Shown here piece by piece: positions 1 to 8,425 of a stretch of DNA of 64,000 bases. Source of the DNA: UBA5614 sp034678545 (GTDB lineage Bacteria > Cloacimonadota > Cloacimonadia > Cloacimonadales > Cloacimonadaceae). Under the pieces are notes generated by a model. It was given only the letters and a program-made list of their open reading frames with translations. It ran no database searches and was not told where the DNA came from. The stretch covers positions 1 through 64,000 of the forward strand of contig JAXDBS010000044.1 in assembly GCA_034678545.1 (NCBI GenBank). Direction: 5' to 3'. A program made the position numbers and the translations under genes. The stretch's first letter is position 1; the number at the start of each line of letters is the position of its first letter.

Positions 1-1
1 T

Positions 2-1258
2 TTCCAGTATGAAGGCGGAATAGTATCCTTTGTGGAATACCTGAACCTGAACAAAAAGCCGCTCTTTCCCAAACCGATCCACATCTCCGGATCCAAGGAC
101 GACATTCAGTTCGAGGTGGCTCTGCAGTACAACGAAGGCTACCAGGAAAGCATTTTCAGCTTTGCCAACAACATCAACACGATCGAAGGCGGCACTCACC
201 TGAGCGGATTCAAGTCCGGCCTCACACGCGTGGTCAATACATATATCAAGAACGGCGACTTCCTGAAGAATGAAAAGGTGTCTCCCTCCGGGGAAGACAT
301 CCGCGAAGGACTGACCGCCGTGGTCAGCATTAAGCTGAAAAATCCCCAGTTCGAAGGCCAGACCAAGACCAAGCTGCAGAACTCCGATGTGGAGGGCATC
401 ATCAATTCGATCGTGTATGACAAGCTGATGACCTTTTTTGAAGAAAATCCGGCTACTGCCAAAAACATCTCCATGAAAAGCGTCTTATCCGCCCGGGCAC
501 GCGAAGCGGCGCGCAAGGCCCGTGAACTCACCCGCCGCAAATCCGTCCTGGAAAGCGGATCCCTGCCCGGCAAACTGGCGGACTGCACATTAACCGATCC
601 CGCCAAGACTGAGCTCTTCCTGGTCGAAGGCGATTCCGCCGGCGGCAGCGCCAAGCAGGGCCGGGACAGGGCCTTCCAGGCCATACTGCCGCTTTGGGGC
701 AAGATGCTGAATACGGAAAAGGCGCGGGTGGACAAGGTTTTGAACAATGACAAGATTCAACCCATAATACTGGCTATCGGCGCTGGGATCGGACAGGAAT
801 TTGACGTTGCCAAGATCCGTTACAACAAGATAATCATCATGGCGGACGCCGATGTGGACGGAGCCCACATTTCGACCTTGCTTCTCACATTCTTTTACCG
901 CTACATGCGGCCGCTGATCGAAAACGGGCATATATACCTGGCCAGACCGCCCCTCTTTCTTGTTCGCAAAGGCAAGCAGAAGCACTATGTTTTTTCCGAA
1001 GAGGAAAGGGATAAGCTGATCACCGAGTTTGGGGCAAAAAACGTTGTTATCCAGCGGTACAAAGGCCTGGGCGAAATGAATCCTGAGCAGCTCTGGGAAA
1101 CCACCATGGACCCGGACAGGCGCATGATGACCTTTGTGAAAATGGACGACGCCATTGAGGCAGACCGCATAATCACTATTTTAATGGGTGACGAGGTCGA
1201 GCCAAGGCGGGAATTCATCCAGCAAAATGCCCGCTATGTCAAGAACCTTGATGTTTAA
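2..1258 (+). CDS. gyrB: DNA gyrase subunit B, C-terminal part (cut by left edge)
   Basis: ATPase subunit of type II topoisomerase; with GyrA it introduces negative supercoils. The frame is open from base 2, and the first residues (FQYEGGIVSFVEYLN) match the end of the GyrB ATPase/transducer region, so the N-terminal third or so lies outside the window. The TOPRIM domain follows, with EGDSAGGSAKQGRDR near 625-670 and the metal-binding DADVDGAH near 844-867. The C-terminal signature QRYKGLGEMNP near 1050-1085 and the ending REFIQQNARYVKNLDV are typical of gyrase. The in-frame GTG at 32 is an internal valine, not a start. gyrA follows 14 bases later, so the two are probably co-transcribed. No inserted domain is seen between TOPRIM halves. 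Confidence 0.97.
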   Translation, partial: FQYEGGIVSFVEYLNLNKKPLFPKPIHISGSKDDIQFEVALQYNEGYQESIFSFANNINTIEGGTHLSGFKSGLTRVVNTYIKNGDFLKNEKVSPSGEDIREGLTAVVSIKLKNPQFEGQTKTKLQNSDVEGIINSIVYDKLMTFFEENPATAKNISMKSVLSARAREAARKARELTRRKSVLESGSLPGKLADCTLTDPAKTELFLVEGDSAGGSAKQGRDRAFQAILPLWGKMLNTEKARVDKVLNNDKIQPIILAIGAGIGQEFDVAKIRYNKIIIMADADVDGAHISTLLLTFFYRYMRPLIENGHIYLARPPLFLVRKGKQKHYVFSEEERDKLITEFGAKNVVIQRYKGLGEMNPEQLWETTMDPDRRMMTFVKMDDAIEADRIITILMGDEVEPRREFIQQNARYVKNLDV

Positions 1259-1272
1259 TTGGAGTGAGATAA

Positions 1273-3843
1273 ATGACAGATGATAAGCACAAACTGATTC
1301 AAACCCAGATCGAAGACCAGCTTAAGCAGGCCTACCTTGACTACTCCATGAGCGTGATCGTTGCGCGCGCCCTGCCGGACATCAGAGACGGACTGAAACC
1401 GTCCCAGCGCAGGATCCTGTATGCCATGCACGAACTCAACCTGTCACCGGGAGGGCACTTCCGCAAATGCGCCAAGATCGCCGGCGACACCTCCGGTAAC
1501 TATCATCCCCACGGCGAGCAGGTTGTCTATCCCACTCTGGTGAGGCTGGCGCAACCCTGGAACATGCGCTACCCGCTGATCGACGGACAGGGCAATTTCG
1601 GCTCCATCGACGGTGACCCGCCTGCCGCCATGCGGTACACTGAAGCGCGGCTCCAGAAAGTCACGGTCGAGATGCTGGACGAACTGGACAAAGATACCGT
1701 CGATTTCAAGTCCAACTATGACGAAACCCGCAAGGAGCCGGAAGTTTTCCCCAGCCGGCTACCCAACCTGCTGGTCAACGGCTCGTCGGGAATCGCGGTC
1801 GGCATGGCCACCAATATGCCGCCCCATAACATCGGCGAGGTTTGTGATGCCGTGGCCGCCCTGATCGACAATCCCGAACTGGAAAATGCGGATCTGACCA
1901 AACATATCAAGGGTCCTGATTTTCCCACCGGCGGCTACATCATGGGGCGCCAGGAAATCGTCAAATACTTTGAAACCGGCCGCGGCCTGCTGACCGTCCA
2001 GGGTAAAGCGGTCATCGAAACCAACGATAATGAACAGGAATCCATAATCATTTCGGAAATACCATACCAGTTGAACAAGAATCTGCTGATCGAGCGCATC
2101 GTTAACCTAGTGAAGGAAAAAAGGATCGAAGGCATCAGCGACATCAGGGACGAATCCGGCCGGGACGGTATGCGCCTGGTGATCGTTGTCAAGCGCAGCG
2201 CCGTTGCGGAAAAGATCCTCAATCAGCTTTACAAGTATTCACAGCTGCGCACCACCTTCGGCGTAATCAACCTGTGCCTGGTGGACGGTACGCCGCAGGT
2301 CGTCACCATGAAGGACCTGCTCAACAACTTCATCGAATTCCGGCATGATATTGTCCTGCGCCGGACGCTTTTCGAACTGAAAAACGCTGAAGAACGACTG
2401 CACATCCTGGAAGGTTACAGGATCGCCCTCGACCACCTGGACGAAGTGATCAGAACCATCCGTGAATCGCAGACTCCGGCTGAAGCCAGTGAGCAGTTGC
2501 AGGCCCGCTTCGGCCTTACTGAGATCCAGGCCAAAGCCATTTTGGATATGAGGCTGCAGCGGCTGACAGGACTGGAAAGGGAAAAGATCGAAAACGAGTA
2601 CAGGGAACTGCTGATCACCATCAAGAAGCTTAAGGAGATAGCAGCCAAGCGCGAACTGCGCATGAAAATAGTGAAAAAGGAAACCCTTGACCTCAAGAAC
2701 AAGTTTGGCGATGCAAGGAAAACCGTCATTACTGACGCCGTGGGAAGCTTTTCCATGGAAGACCTGATCCCCAATGATTCCATGATAGTAACCATCACGC
2801 ACGACGGATATATCAAACGCATGCCTCTGAACGTTTACCGGGTTCAAGGCCGGGGCGGCAAGGGGATTTCCGGAACAAATCTCAAAGAGGATGATTTCAT
2901 CCAATACATCTTTGTGACCACCAATCATTCCTACATTCTGTTCTTTACCAATTTGGGCAGATGCCACTGGATCAAGGTATATGAGATACCTGAAGCTAGA
3001 CGCCAGGCGCGGGGCAAAGCCATTGTCAACCTTGTCCAGTTCATGGAAAACGAAAAGGTGAAAGCTTTCGTGACTGTGAACTCCTTCATGGACCCCAATT
3101 ACATAGTCATGTGCACCCGCAACGGACTGATCAAGAAATCAGCGCTCAGGGCATTCAGCAATCCGCGCGCCCTGGGTATCTGGGCGATCAAACTGCTGGA
3201 TGGTGATGAACTGATCGACGCCCGTATCTCCGAAAACAACGATGATATCATCCTGGCCACGCACAACGGATACTGCAACCGGTTCAACGAAAAGGACGCC
3301 CGTGAGATGGGCCGCCATACTCAGGGCGTGCGGGGCATCCGCCTAAGGGATGGGGACTATGTGATCTCCATGACTTTGGTACATAACGACGAAGGCACCA
3401 TCCTGGCCGTCAGCGAAAACGGCTACGGCAAACGCACCGATGCCGGGGCTTATCATGTTACGCGCAGGGGCAGCAAGGGTGTCATTACCTTGAAGACTAC
3501 AGCAAGAAACGGATTTCTGGCCTGCCTGATGAAGGTCGAGGACGGGGATGACCTGGTGATCGTGACCAAGAACGGAATGATCATCCGCCAGGAAGTCAAA
3601 GTGATAAAAAAAATCAGCCGCAATACCCAGGGCGTGCGCCTGATCAAACTCAACAACAATGACACGGTTAACGATATCACGAGAATCCAGCCCGAACCGG
3701 ATGATGAAACTATCGACAGGGAAGCCGAACGCCTGACCCAGGTGGCTGCCAGCGCCAGCGAATGGGAAGAGGACGTTCAGGCCCTGGAAGAGGAAGATCA
3801 AATCGAAAGCGGAGACTCAGCAGAAGAAGATGACGAGGCCTGA
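1273..3843 (+). CDS. gyrA: DNA gyrase subunit A
   Basis: Breakage-reunion subunit of DNA gyrase, 856 residues, a normal length. The ATG at 1273 is preceded by GGAGTGAG. The N-terminal winged-helix region carries the catalytic tyrosine Y122 (AMRYTEARL), and numbering matches E. coli GyrA exactly here. The quinolone-determining region reads G81-E-Q-V-V-Y-P87, so the usual Ser/Thr83 is Gln and Asp/Glu87 is Pro. The C-terminal DNA-wrapping propeller has a slightly altered GyrA box (QGRGGKG for QRRGGKG, near residue 527), supporting gyrase rather than topoisomerase IV. The last ~40 residues are strongly acidic, as in other GyrA tails. It is the second gene of a gyrB-gyrA pair, followed by a new promoter. 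Confidence 0.97.
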   Translation: MTDDKHKLIQTQIEDQLKQAYLDYSMSVIVARALPDIRDGLKPSQRRILYAMHELNLSPGGHFRKCAKIAGDTSGNYHPHGEQVVYPTLVRLAQPWNMRYPLIDGQGNFGSIDGDPPAAMRYTEARLQKVTVEMLDELDKDTVDFKSNYDETRKEPEVFPSRLPNLLVNGSSGIAVGMATNMPPHNIGEVCDAVAALIDNPELENADLTKHIKGPDFPTGGYIMGRQEIVKYFETGRGLLTVQGKAVIETNDNEQESIIISEIPYQLNKNLLIERIVNLVKEKRIEGISDIRDESGRDGMRLVIVVKRSAVAEKILNQLYKYSQLRTTFGVINLCLVDGTPQVVTMKDLLNNFIEFRHDIVLRRTLFELKNAEERLHILEGYRIALDHLDEVIRTIRESQTPAEASEQLQARFGLTEIQAKAILDMRLQRLTGLEREKIENEYRELLITIKKLKEIAAKRELRMKIVKKETLDLKNKFGDARKTVITDAVGSFSMEDLIPNDSMIVTITHDGYIKRMPLNVYRVQGRGGKGISGTNLKEDDFIQYIFVTTNHSYILFFTNLGRCHWIKVYEIPEARRQARGKAIVNLVQFMENEKVKAFVTVNSFMDPNYIVMCTRNGLIKKSALRAFSNPRALGIWAIKLLDGDELIDARISENNDDIILATHNGYCNRFNEKDAREMGRHTQGVRGIRLRDGDYVISMTLVHNDEGTILAVSENGYGKRTDAGAYHVTRRGSKGVITLKTTARNGFLACLMKVEDGDDLVIVTKNGMIIRQEVKVIKKISRNTQGVRLIKLNNNDTVNDITRIQPEPDDETIDREAERLTQVAASASEWEEDVQALEEEDQIESGDSAEEDDEA

Positions 3844-3867
3844 TTCGAACCTCCCTGAATAAATGTC

Positions 3868-3895
3868 TTGACATTAAACGTAATCATTATATAAT
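3868..3895 (+). promoter_or_regulatory. sigma-70-type promoter for the 3924-10352 gene run
   Basis: TTGACA at 3868-3873 and TATAAT at 3890-3895 are perfect consensus hexamers separated by 16 bases. They lie in the 80-base gap after gyrA, and the predicted transcription start (about 3902) is some 20 bases before the TTG start of the next gene. This suggests that the seven downstream genes are transcribed independently of gyrase. Confidence 0.75.
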
Positions 3896-3923
3896 AAAAT
3901 AAGTATTGTGTCCGGGAGGTAAG

Positions 3924-4808
3924 TTGTTAATTCAATATTACTTTGAAACACGCCTTCAAATGATCGAGGATCGCTTGCATGCCGCTTTGAGTCATAAAGA
4001 AAAACAGGCGGGCAAGCTGCCAGATGCCATGTCTTATGCCGTCTTCTCCGGCGGGAAGCGTTGGCGACCTTTGCTGGCCATGGCCATATACGAAATGTTA
4101 AAAGGAGTCCAGAAAAAGCAAAGGCTGGAGTCCGTCCTGAATGCCGCGGCCGCTGTGGAATTGATGCACACTGCGTCCATCATCCACGATGATCTGCCCA
4201 GCCTCATGAACAGGAAAGAGCGGCGGGGCAAAGAACCTCTCCATGCCAGATATGACAATGCCATGGCTATTCTGGCCGGGGACGGCCTCTACACCCTGGC
4301 CTTCGAACTGCTGGCTGAGATCTCTGACCACACCAAAGCAAATCAGTGCGTACGCATATTGGCTAAGGCATCAAACAGCTATGGCATGATCGGGGGTCAG
4401 GCGGTACATCTGATCAACCGGCACAAAGTCATGAAGATCAACACTCTCCGCTACATAGACATGAAAAAGGTCTGCTCGCTATTACAAGCTGCCTCTGACA
4501 TGGCGTGCGTTCTGGCCGGGGTCGAGGAAGACACGCGGCTGCTGCTCAATACATATTCTGTCAATCTGGGCATTGCTTATCAGATGATCGAGGATATCAT
4601 AGAGGATTATGGCGATACGGATGATTTTAATTTTGACGAGGAATACGTTCTCACAGCTCGGTCCGGTTATGCCGGGCTGCTCGGCTTTGACAAGGCTCGC
4701 AAGCAGGCGGAAAAGCTCCTGGAGGATGCTCAGCGTTCCATCAGGGTTTTTGACAACAGCGAAATCCTGGTTGAGTTCATTCAGATGATCAAGGACAGGC
4801 TGCCCTGA
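3924..4808 (+). CDS. polyprenyl synthetase family protein with degenerate catalytic motifs
   Basis: Homologue of IspA-type all-alpha trans-prenyl diphosphate synthases, about 294 residues, matching the family in length. Conserved parts are GGKRWRP near residue 45, IHDDLP, RRGK, ILAGD, GGQ and LLGF-KAR. Key residues are changed. The first Asp-rich motif reads DDLPSLM, so the third Asp is Met. The second reads EDIIE in place of DDxxD. GGQxxD has His for Asp, and the Lys of the GKST-like segment is Arg. It may be a pseudoenzyme, use another substrate, or have lost activity. I chose the TTG at 3924 because GGGAGGT lies at 3914-3920; an upstream TTG at 3906 would put this site inside the gene. It is the first gene of the cassette. 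Confidence 0.8.
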   Translation: MLIQYYFETRLQMIEDRLHAALSHKEKQAGKLPDAMSYAVFSGGKRWRPLLAMAIYEMLKGVQKKQRLESVLNAAAAVELMHTASIIHDDLPSLMNRKERRGKEPLHARYDNAMAILAGDGLYTLAFELLAEISDHTKANQCVRILAKASNSYGMIGGQAVHLINRHKVMKINTLRYIDMKKVCSLLQAASDMACVLAGVEEDTRLLLNTYSVNLGIAYQMIEDIIEDYGDTDDFNFDEEYVLTARSGYAGLLGFDKARKQAEKLLEDAQRSIRVFDNSEILVEFIQMIKDRLP

Positions 4809-4811
4809 CCA

Positions 4812-5594
4812 ATGATCGACTGCCATACTCACATTATTCCCAACCTCGATGACGGAGCCGCTTCCTTTGAGAGCTCGCTGAGAGCTATCGGCCAGATGTC
4901 GGAGGGCGGGATCAGTTCAGTCATTCTGACCAGCCATTACATGCGAGGACTCTATCAGTACAGCCATGAAGATTACGAAGCGAAATTCCGGGAACTGGAA
5001 GCAGAAGTCAAGCACCTGGGAATCCCGATAACCCTGTATCCGGGAGCCGAAGTGTTCTTGAGCCCCGGGATAGAGGAAGACATTAAGAAACATGGCCTTA
5101 CTCTTGCCGGTTCCAGTTATGTCCTTGTGGAAACAGACCTGAACGGATTCCCGGCTGACATGAACAGAAACATCTTCGAACTCCTGAGAGCCGGATTCAA
5201 GCCGATTTTGGCTCATGCAGAGAGATATGTTTCCGTCATGACGAAATCTCGAGAAGCCAGGGAGATGATCAATCACAGCGTTTACATCCAGGTCAGCGCA
5301 CCCAGCGTCATCGGCGGATACGGAGACAAGGTCAAGGAAACCGCCTGGAAGCTTCTCAATAACGGATGGGCTCATCTGCTTGGCTCCGATCATCATTGCC
5401 GCAGTGATTACAGCGCTTTTTTCAAGGCCAGGGACAAGATTATCAAACACATCGATGCCCAAACTGCCGAACTTCTGACTATGACCCACCCTCAGGCGGT
5501 GCTGGATGACCGCAAGATGGATTTTGATTATGTCTTCATCCAGCCCTCCCCAAAAAAACACTCGAAAAACTTCTTTAGGTCCTTGGGATTATAG
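4812..5594 (+). CDS. PHP-domain phosphatase, CpsB/YwqE (CapC) family
   Basis: Related to bacterial protein-tyrosine phosphatases CpsB and YwqE, metal-dependent PHP-fold enzymes that control capsule or exopolysaccharide tyrosine kinases. The 260 residues carry the expected metal ligands in order: HTH near the start (IDCHTHIIP), DDGA, TSHYM, the Glu of GAEVFL, HAERY and GSDHH. No BY-kinase partner is present in the window, so its substrate is unknown; a histidinol-phosphatase-like or other phosphoesterase role is possible. It starts 3 bases after the preceding gene and its TAG stop overlaps the GTG of the next gene by one base (TAGTG), indicating one transcript. Its place among lipid and sugar genes supports a role in envelope polymer regulation (inference). 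Confidence 0.85.
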   Translation: MIDCHTHIIPNLDDGAASFESSLRAIGQMSEGGISSVILTSHYMRGLYQYSHEDYEAKFRELEAEVKHLGIPITLYPGAEVFLSPGIEEDIKKHGLTLAGSSYVLVETDLNGFPADMNRNIFELLRAGFKPILAHAERYVSVMTKSREAREMINHSVYIQVSAPSVIGGYGDKVKETAWKLLNNGWAHLLGSDHHCRSDYSAFFKARDKIIKHIDAQTAELLTMTHPQAVLDDRKMDFDYVFIQPSPKKHSKNFFRSLGL

Positions 5595-6592
5595 TGCCGC
5601 CAAAGCTTCTTATTACAGGAGTAACAGGCCTGATTGGCAATGCCGTCTTAGATAAACTGACATCGGACCGGACACATCAATTTCAAATTACTGGGTTGAT
5701 CAGGCCTGGCACTAAAGCATCAAGATTCAAGTTATTCTCAGACCGGATCCAGGCGGAATTCATCGACTTGAGCGATATTCCGGCCATCCAGAATCACCTC
5801 GCAAGAAACGCTTATGACGCAATACTACACATAGGGGCCTTACGCGGAGGCCGACGATTTTCCCGGCAGCAGTATTATCAAAGCAATGTCAATTCGACTG
5901 AGCAGTTGGTGGAATATGCCTTGGATAAAAAAGCCCGTCTAGTGTTCTGCTCCTCCGTGGGGGTCTTTGGAGCCATACCGGAGGAGATGCCCGCCAACAA
6001 CGACTGTCCCTACAAAGAGGATAATTACTACCATTACACTAAGATCTGTTGTGAAAAGATCATTAACCGCGCCATTCTGAACGGCTTGGACGCCGTCATC
6101 CTGCGACCGTCCATAACTTACGGCCCCGGTGATAAAGGCTTTCCTTTTCAGCTGGTGAGAATGGTGAAGCGCCGGATCTTCCCTGTCAGCAACAAAAATA
6201 TCTGGATGCATTTGTGTCACATCGATGCGGTGTCCACTGCGTTCGCCAAACTGGTCACCGATAAGTCCGAGCTCTCAGGCGGAGCTTATAACATCGCTGA
6301 CCTCGAACCGGTCAGGCAGCGTGACCTGGTGAACTTCATCTACAGGGAGTTGTTCAACAAGAACTATCCCGGTCTGCTGACCGTGGACAATGACATTCTG
6401 ATTGCGGGGGAAGCCGTCTCCCGGTTTCTGCACAGCGAACTCTGGACAGCCAGGTTCGAACTCATAGCCCACAGCTGGATTTACCAGGTGCGTGACACGT
6501 ATGAAGTGCTGGGACTGGCAGGGCACTACACAATTCCCGATTTCCGGATCATTATCCGAAATTTCGTCCAGCCTAACAGACGGGACAGATAA
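5594..6592 (+). CDS. NAD-dependent epimerase/dehydratase (extended SDR family)
   Basis: Probable nucleotide-sugar or related substrate oxidoreductase/epimerase, 332 residues. The N-terminal Rossmann motif is GVTGLIG (residues ~8-14), the active-site pair is Y-x-x-x-K in YHYTK near residue 150 with a preceding SS-V segment, and RPSITYGPGD is the usual extended-SDR segment. The C-terminal part is variable, so the substrate cannot be called; UDP-sugar epimerases and 3-beta-HSD-like enzymes share this pattern. The GTG start overlaps the previous stop by one base. The next gene begins one base after its stop. Confidence 0.85.
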   Translation: MPPKLLITGVTGLIGNAVLDKLTSDRTHQFQITGLIRPGTKASRFKLFSDRIQAEFIDLSDIPAIQNHLARNAYDAILHIGALRGGRRFSRQQYYQSNVNSTEQLVEYALDKKARLVFCSSVGVFGAIPEEMPANNDCPYKEDNYYHYTKICCEKIINRAILNGLDAVILRPSITYGPGDKGFPFQLVRMVKRRIFPVSNKNIWMHLCHIDAVSTAFAKLVTDKSELSGGAYNIADLEPVRQRDLVNFIYRELFNKNYPGLLTVDNDILIAGEAVSRFLHSELWTARFELIAHSWIYQVRDTYEVLGLAGHYTIPDFRIIIRNFVQPNRRDR

Positions 6593-6593
6593 T

Positions 6594-7439
6594 TTGGCAC
6601 TGCCGATCCTCTATAACTGGAAGGGCTTTTTCACCAATCCTCACGAAGGTTTGGGCTCATCCTATGAAAGGATTATTCTCAATAACCTCTTGATGCGTGT
6701 CAAAGCAGAATACGATGTCCAGACAGTCCTGGAAACACCCATCTTCGGATTCACCGGGATCAGCGGATTGAATTCCGTAGCCCTCGCCCGGGCTGGCTGC
6801 CGTGTAACCTTGATGGACCACGACCGGGAAAGGGTTGGTCTGATCGGCCATTGCCTTGATGACTTGAAAGCCGAAGTCACCCTCCTGTGCGGCGAGAACT
6901 ATGTGCATTTACCCTTCGTCGATAAGGGTTTCGACCTGAGTTGGAATTTCTCGGCGCTTTGGTTTGTTGAGGATCTTGAAACACATCTAAAAGAGCTTGA
7001 CCGCCTGACCTCAAAAGTAATTCTGCTATGCGTACCCAACCAGGCCGGAATCGGTTTCCGCTGGCAAAAAGCCCATACGGAAATACCCCCGGGACTGACG
7101 TTCCACCCGGAATTCATCAATCCTTGCTCTATACACCGTATCCTGAAAAAACTCGGATGGCTTCTTGTTGACAGTGATTTCATTGATTGTCCGCCCTGGC
7201 CTGATATCGGCATGAGCAAGGAGAATTTCCTGTCCCGTTGTTTCCCCTGGCAAAAGTCAGTTCGGAAACCGAAGAAACCGGCCAAATCCGTGACCATCCT
7301 TGATTATTACAGAGGACGCGATCCCGGATTCGCCGACCGGATGCTCAGATATTCTTTCCTGGAAAAGCACGCGCCCCGGGTGTTCAAGATACACTGGGCC
7401 CACCACTACTGGATGTTATTTAGCGCCCCCGTTGCATGA
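6594..7439 (+). CDS. SAM-dependent methyltransferase-like protein
   Basis: About 281 residues. The region after residue 50 has a class I methyltransferase layout: VLETPIFGFTGISG (motif I position, but with F-x-G rather than the usual acidic GxGxG), VTLMDHDRERV (acidic end of strand 2), and FDLSWNFSALWFVED (motif IV/post-motif). Motif I is poor, so SAM binding is likely but not proven. The open frame extends upstream to 6492 inside the SDR gene. I prefer the TTG at 6594, one base after the SDR stop, because the upstream 34 residues are out-of-frame SDR sequence. The stop overlaps the next ATG (ATGA). Confidence 0.6.
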   Translation: MALPILYNWKGFFTNPHEGLGSSYERIILNNLLMRVKAEYDVQTVLETPIFGFTGISGLNSVALARAGCRVTLMDHDRERVGLIGHCLDDLKAEVTLLCGENYVHLPFVDKGFDLSWNFSALWFVEDLETHLKELDRLTSKVILLCVPNQAGIGFRWQKAHTEIPPGLTFHPEFINPCSIHRILKKLGWLLVDSDFIDCPPWPDIGMSKENFLSRCFPWQKSVRKPKKPAKSVTILDYYRGRDPGFADRMLRYSFLEKHAPRVFKIHWAHHYWMLFSAPVA

Positions 7440-8425
7440 AGAAGAGCACCCTTTCCGTGATTATCGGTCTGGCTTTGGGCCTGCTGCTGATCATCCTCTG
7501 GCTGTATTGTTTCGATCTGAACGCCCTGGCCGAGTCCCTCAAGAAGCTGAAACCAGGGCTGGTGATCATTGCCGGCCTGTTTTATGTAGCCGCCTATTTC
7601 ATCCGTTCAGTCCGCTGGAACCTTTTGCTGCGGAATCAGGTAGCGTTGTCAGTCCGCGAATCCTGGCTGATCGCCTGTGCCGGCAACTGGCTGAACTACC
7701 TGATCCCGATCCGGGCGGGAGAACTCGTAAAAGCCCTGCTCATCAAAAAGCTGAAAAAGTGCAGCGCCGTTTCCATTCTTCCCTCCGTCTTCATTGACAA
7801 ATTCTTCGACACCCTGGGCATCTTTGCCGTCCTGGTCATGATTCCGATGCTTGGCGTCAGGTTATCACCGGGCTTAAAAACGCTCATTATCACGTTGATA
7901 GTTGTATTTTCCCTAGCCATTGTGATTTTGCTCATGGCCGCCATCCGCAAGAAAAGCGTCGCCAGATTGTTGCAAGTTGTTTTCATCTGGCTGCCCAAAC
8001 GCTGGCGTTCCCGGATAGACAACCTCATAGAACTCTTCATTGACGGACTCAATATATTCGGGCACCATTACAGCATATTGCTCTACTGCATACTGATTAC
8101 TGCTTTGGGCATGGGGCTGGACGGCCTTTACTTCTGGTTCGTGTTCAGGGCTTTCGGCCTCGGGACAGCTTTTATGGTTGTCCTGTTCGGCTACACCCTG
8201 ATCAATCTTTCCTACATTCTGCCCCAGCCACCAGCTCAGTTGGGCAGCAACGAGTGGATGATGATCATAATTTTTTCTTTGGGATTCGGAATTGACAAGA
8301 ACGCAGCCTCTGCCGTGATGGTCTTTGCTCATTTATTCACAGCGGTCATTATCAGCCTGTTGGGACTGGCGGGCTTCAGTTATGCCGGAGTCAGGACCCT
8401 GGGGCAGATCAAAAGGGAGATCTAA
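7436..8425 (+). CDS. UPF0104 / lysylphosphatidylglycerol synthase TM-region membrane protein
   Basis: Integral membrane protein, 329 residues, about eight hydrophobic segments, resembling the flippase-like domain PF03706 found in MprF and in AglD-type proteins. Family features visible are the RSVRWNLLL segment near residue 60, GNWLNYLIPIRAGELVKALLI near 80, and the C-terminal QPPAQLGSNEWMM segment, corresponding to the P-x-P-G-x-x-G-x-x-E region. Members move or modify lipid-linked groups across the membrane, but the cargo here is unknown. The ATG lies inside the preceding gene's end (4-base overlap) and its TAA stop overlaps the moxR ATG by one base. Confidence 0.8.
   Translation: MKKSTLSVIIGLALGLLLIILWLYCFDLNALAESLKKLKPGLVIIAGLFYVAAYFIRSVRWNLLLRNQVALSVRESWLIACAGNWLNYLIPIRAGELVKALLIKKLKKCSAVSILPSVFIDKFFDTLGIFAVLVMIPMLGVRLSPGLKTLIITLIVVFSLAIVILLMAAIRKKSVARLLQVVFIWLPKRWRSRIDNLIELFIDGLNIFGHHYSILLYCILITALGMGLDGLYFWFVFRAFGLGTAFMVVLFGYTLINLSYILPQPPAQLGSNEWMMIIIFSLGFGIDKNAASAVMVFAHLFTAVIISLLGLAGFSYAGVRTLGQIKREI

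Noticed and set aside
2239..2967. 242-codon minus-strand open frame inside gyrA
   Set aside because: It lies wholly opposite a highly conserved gene and its translation has no family features; such shadows are common in G+C-rich coding DNA.
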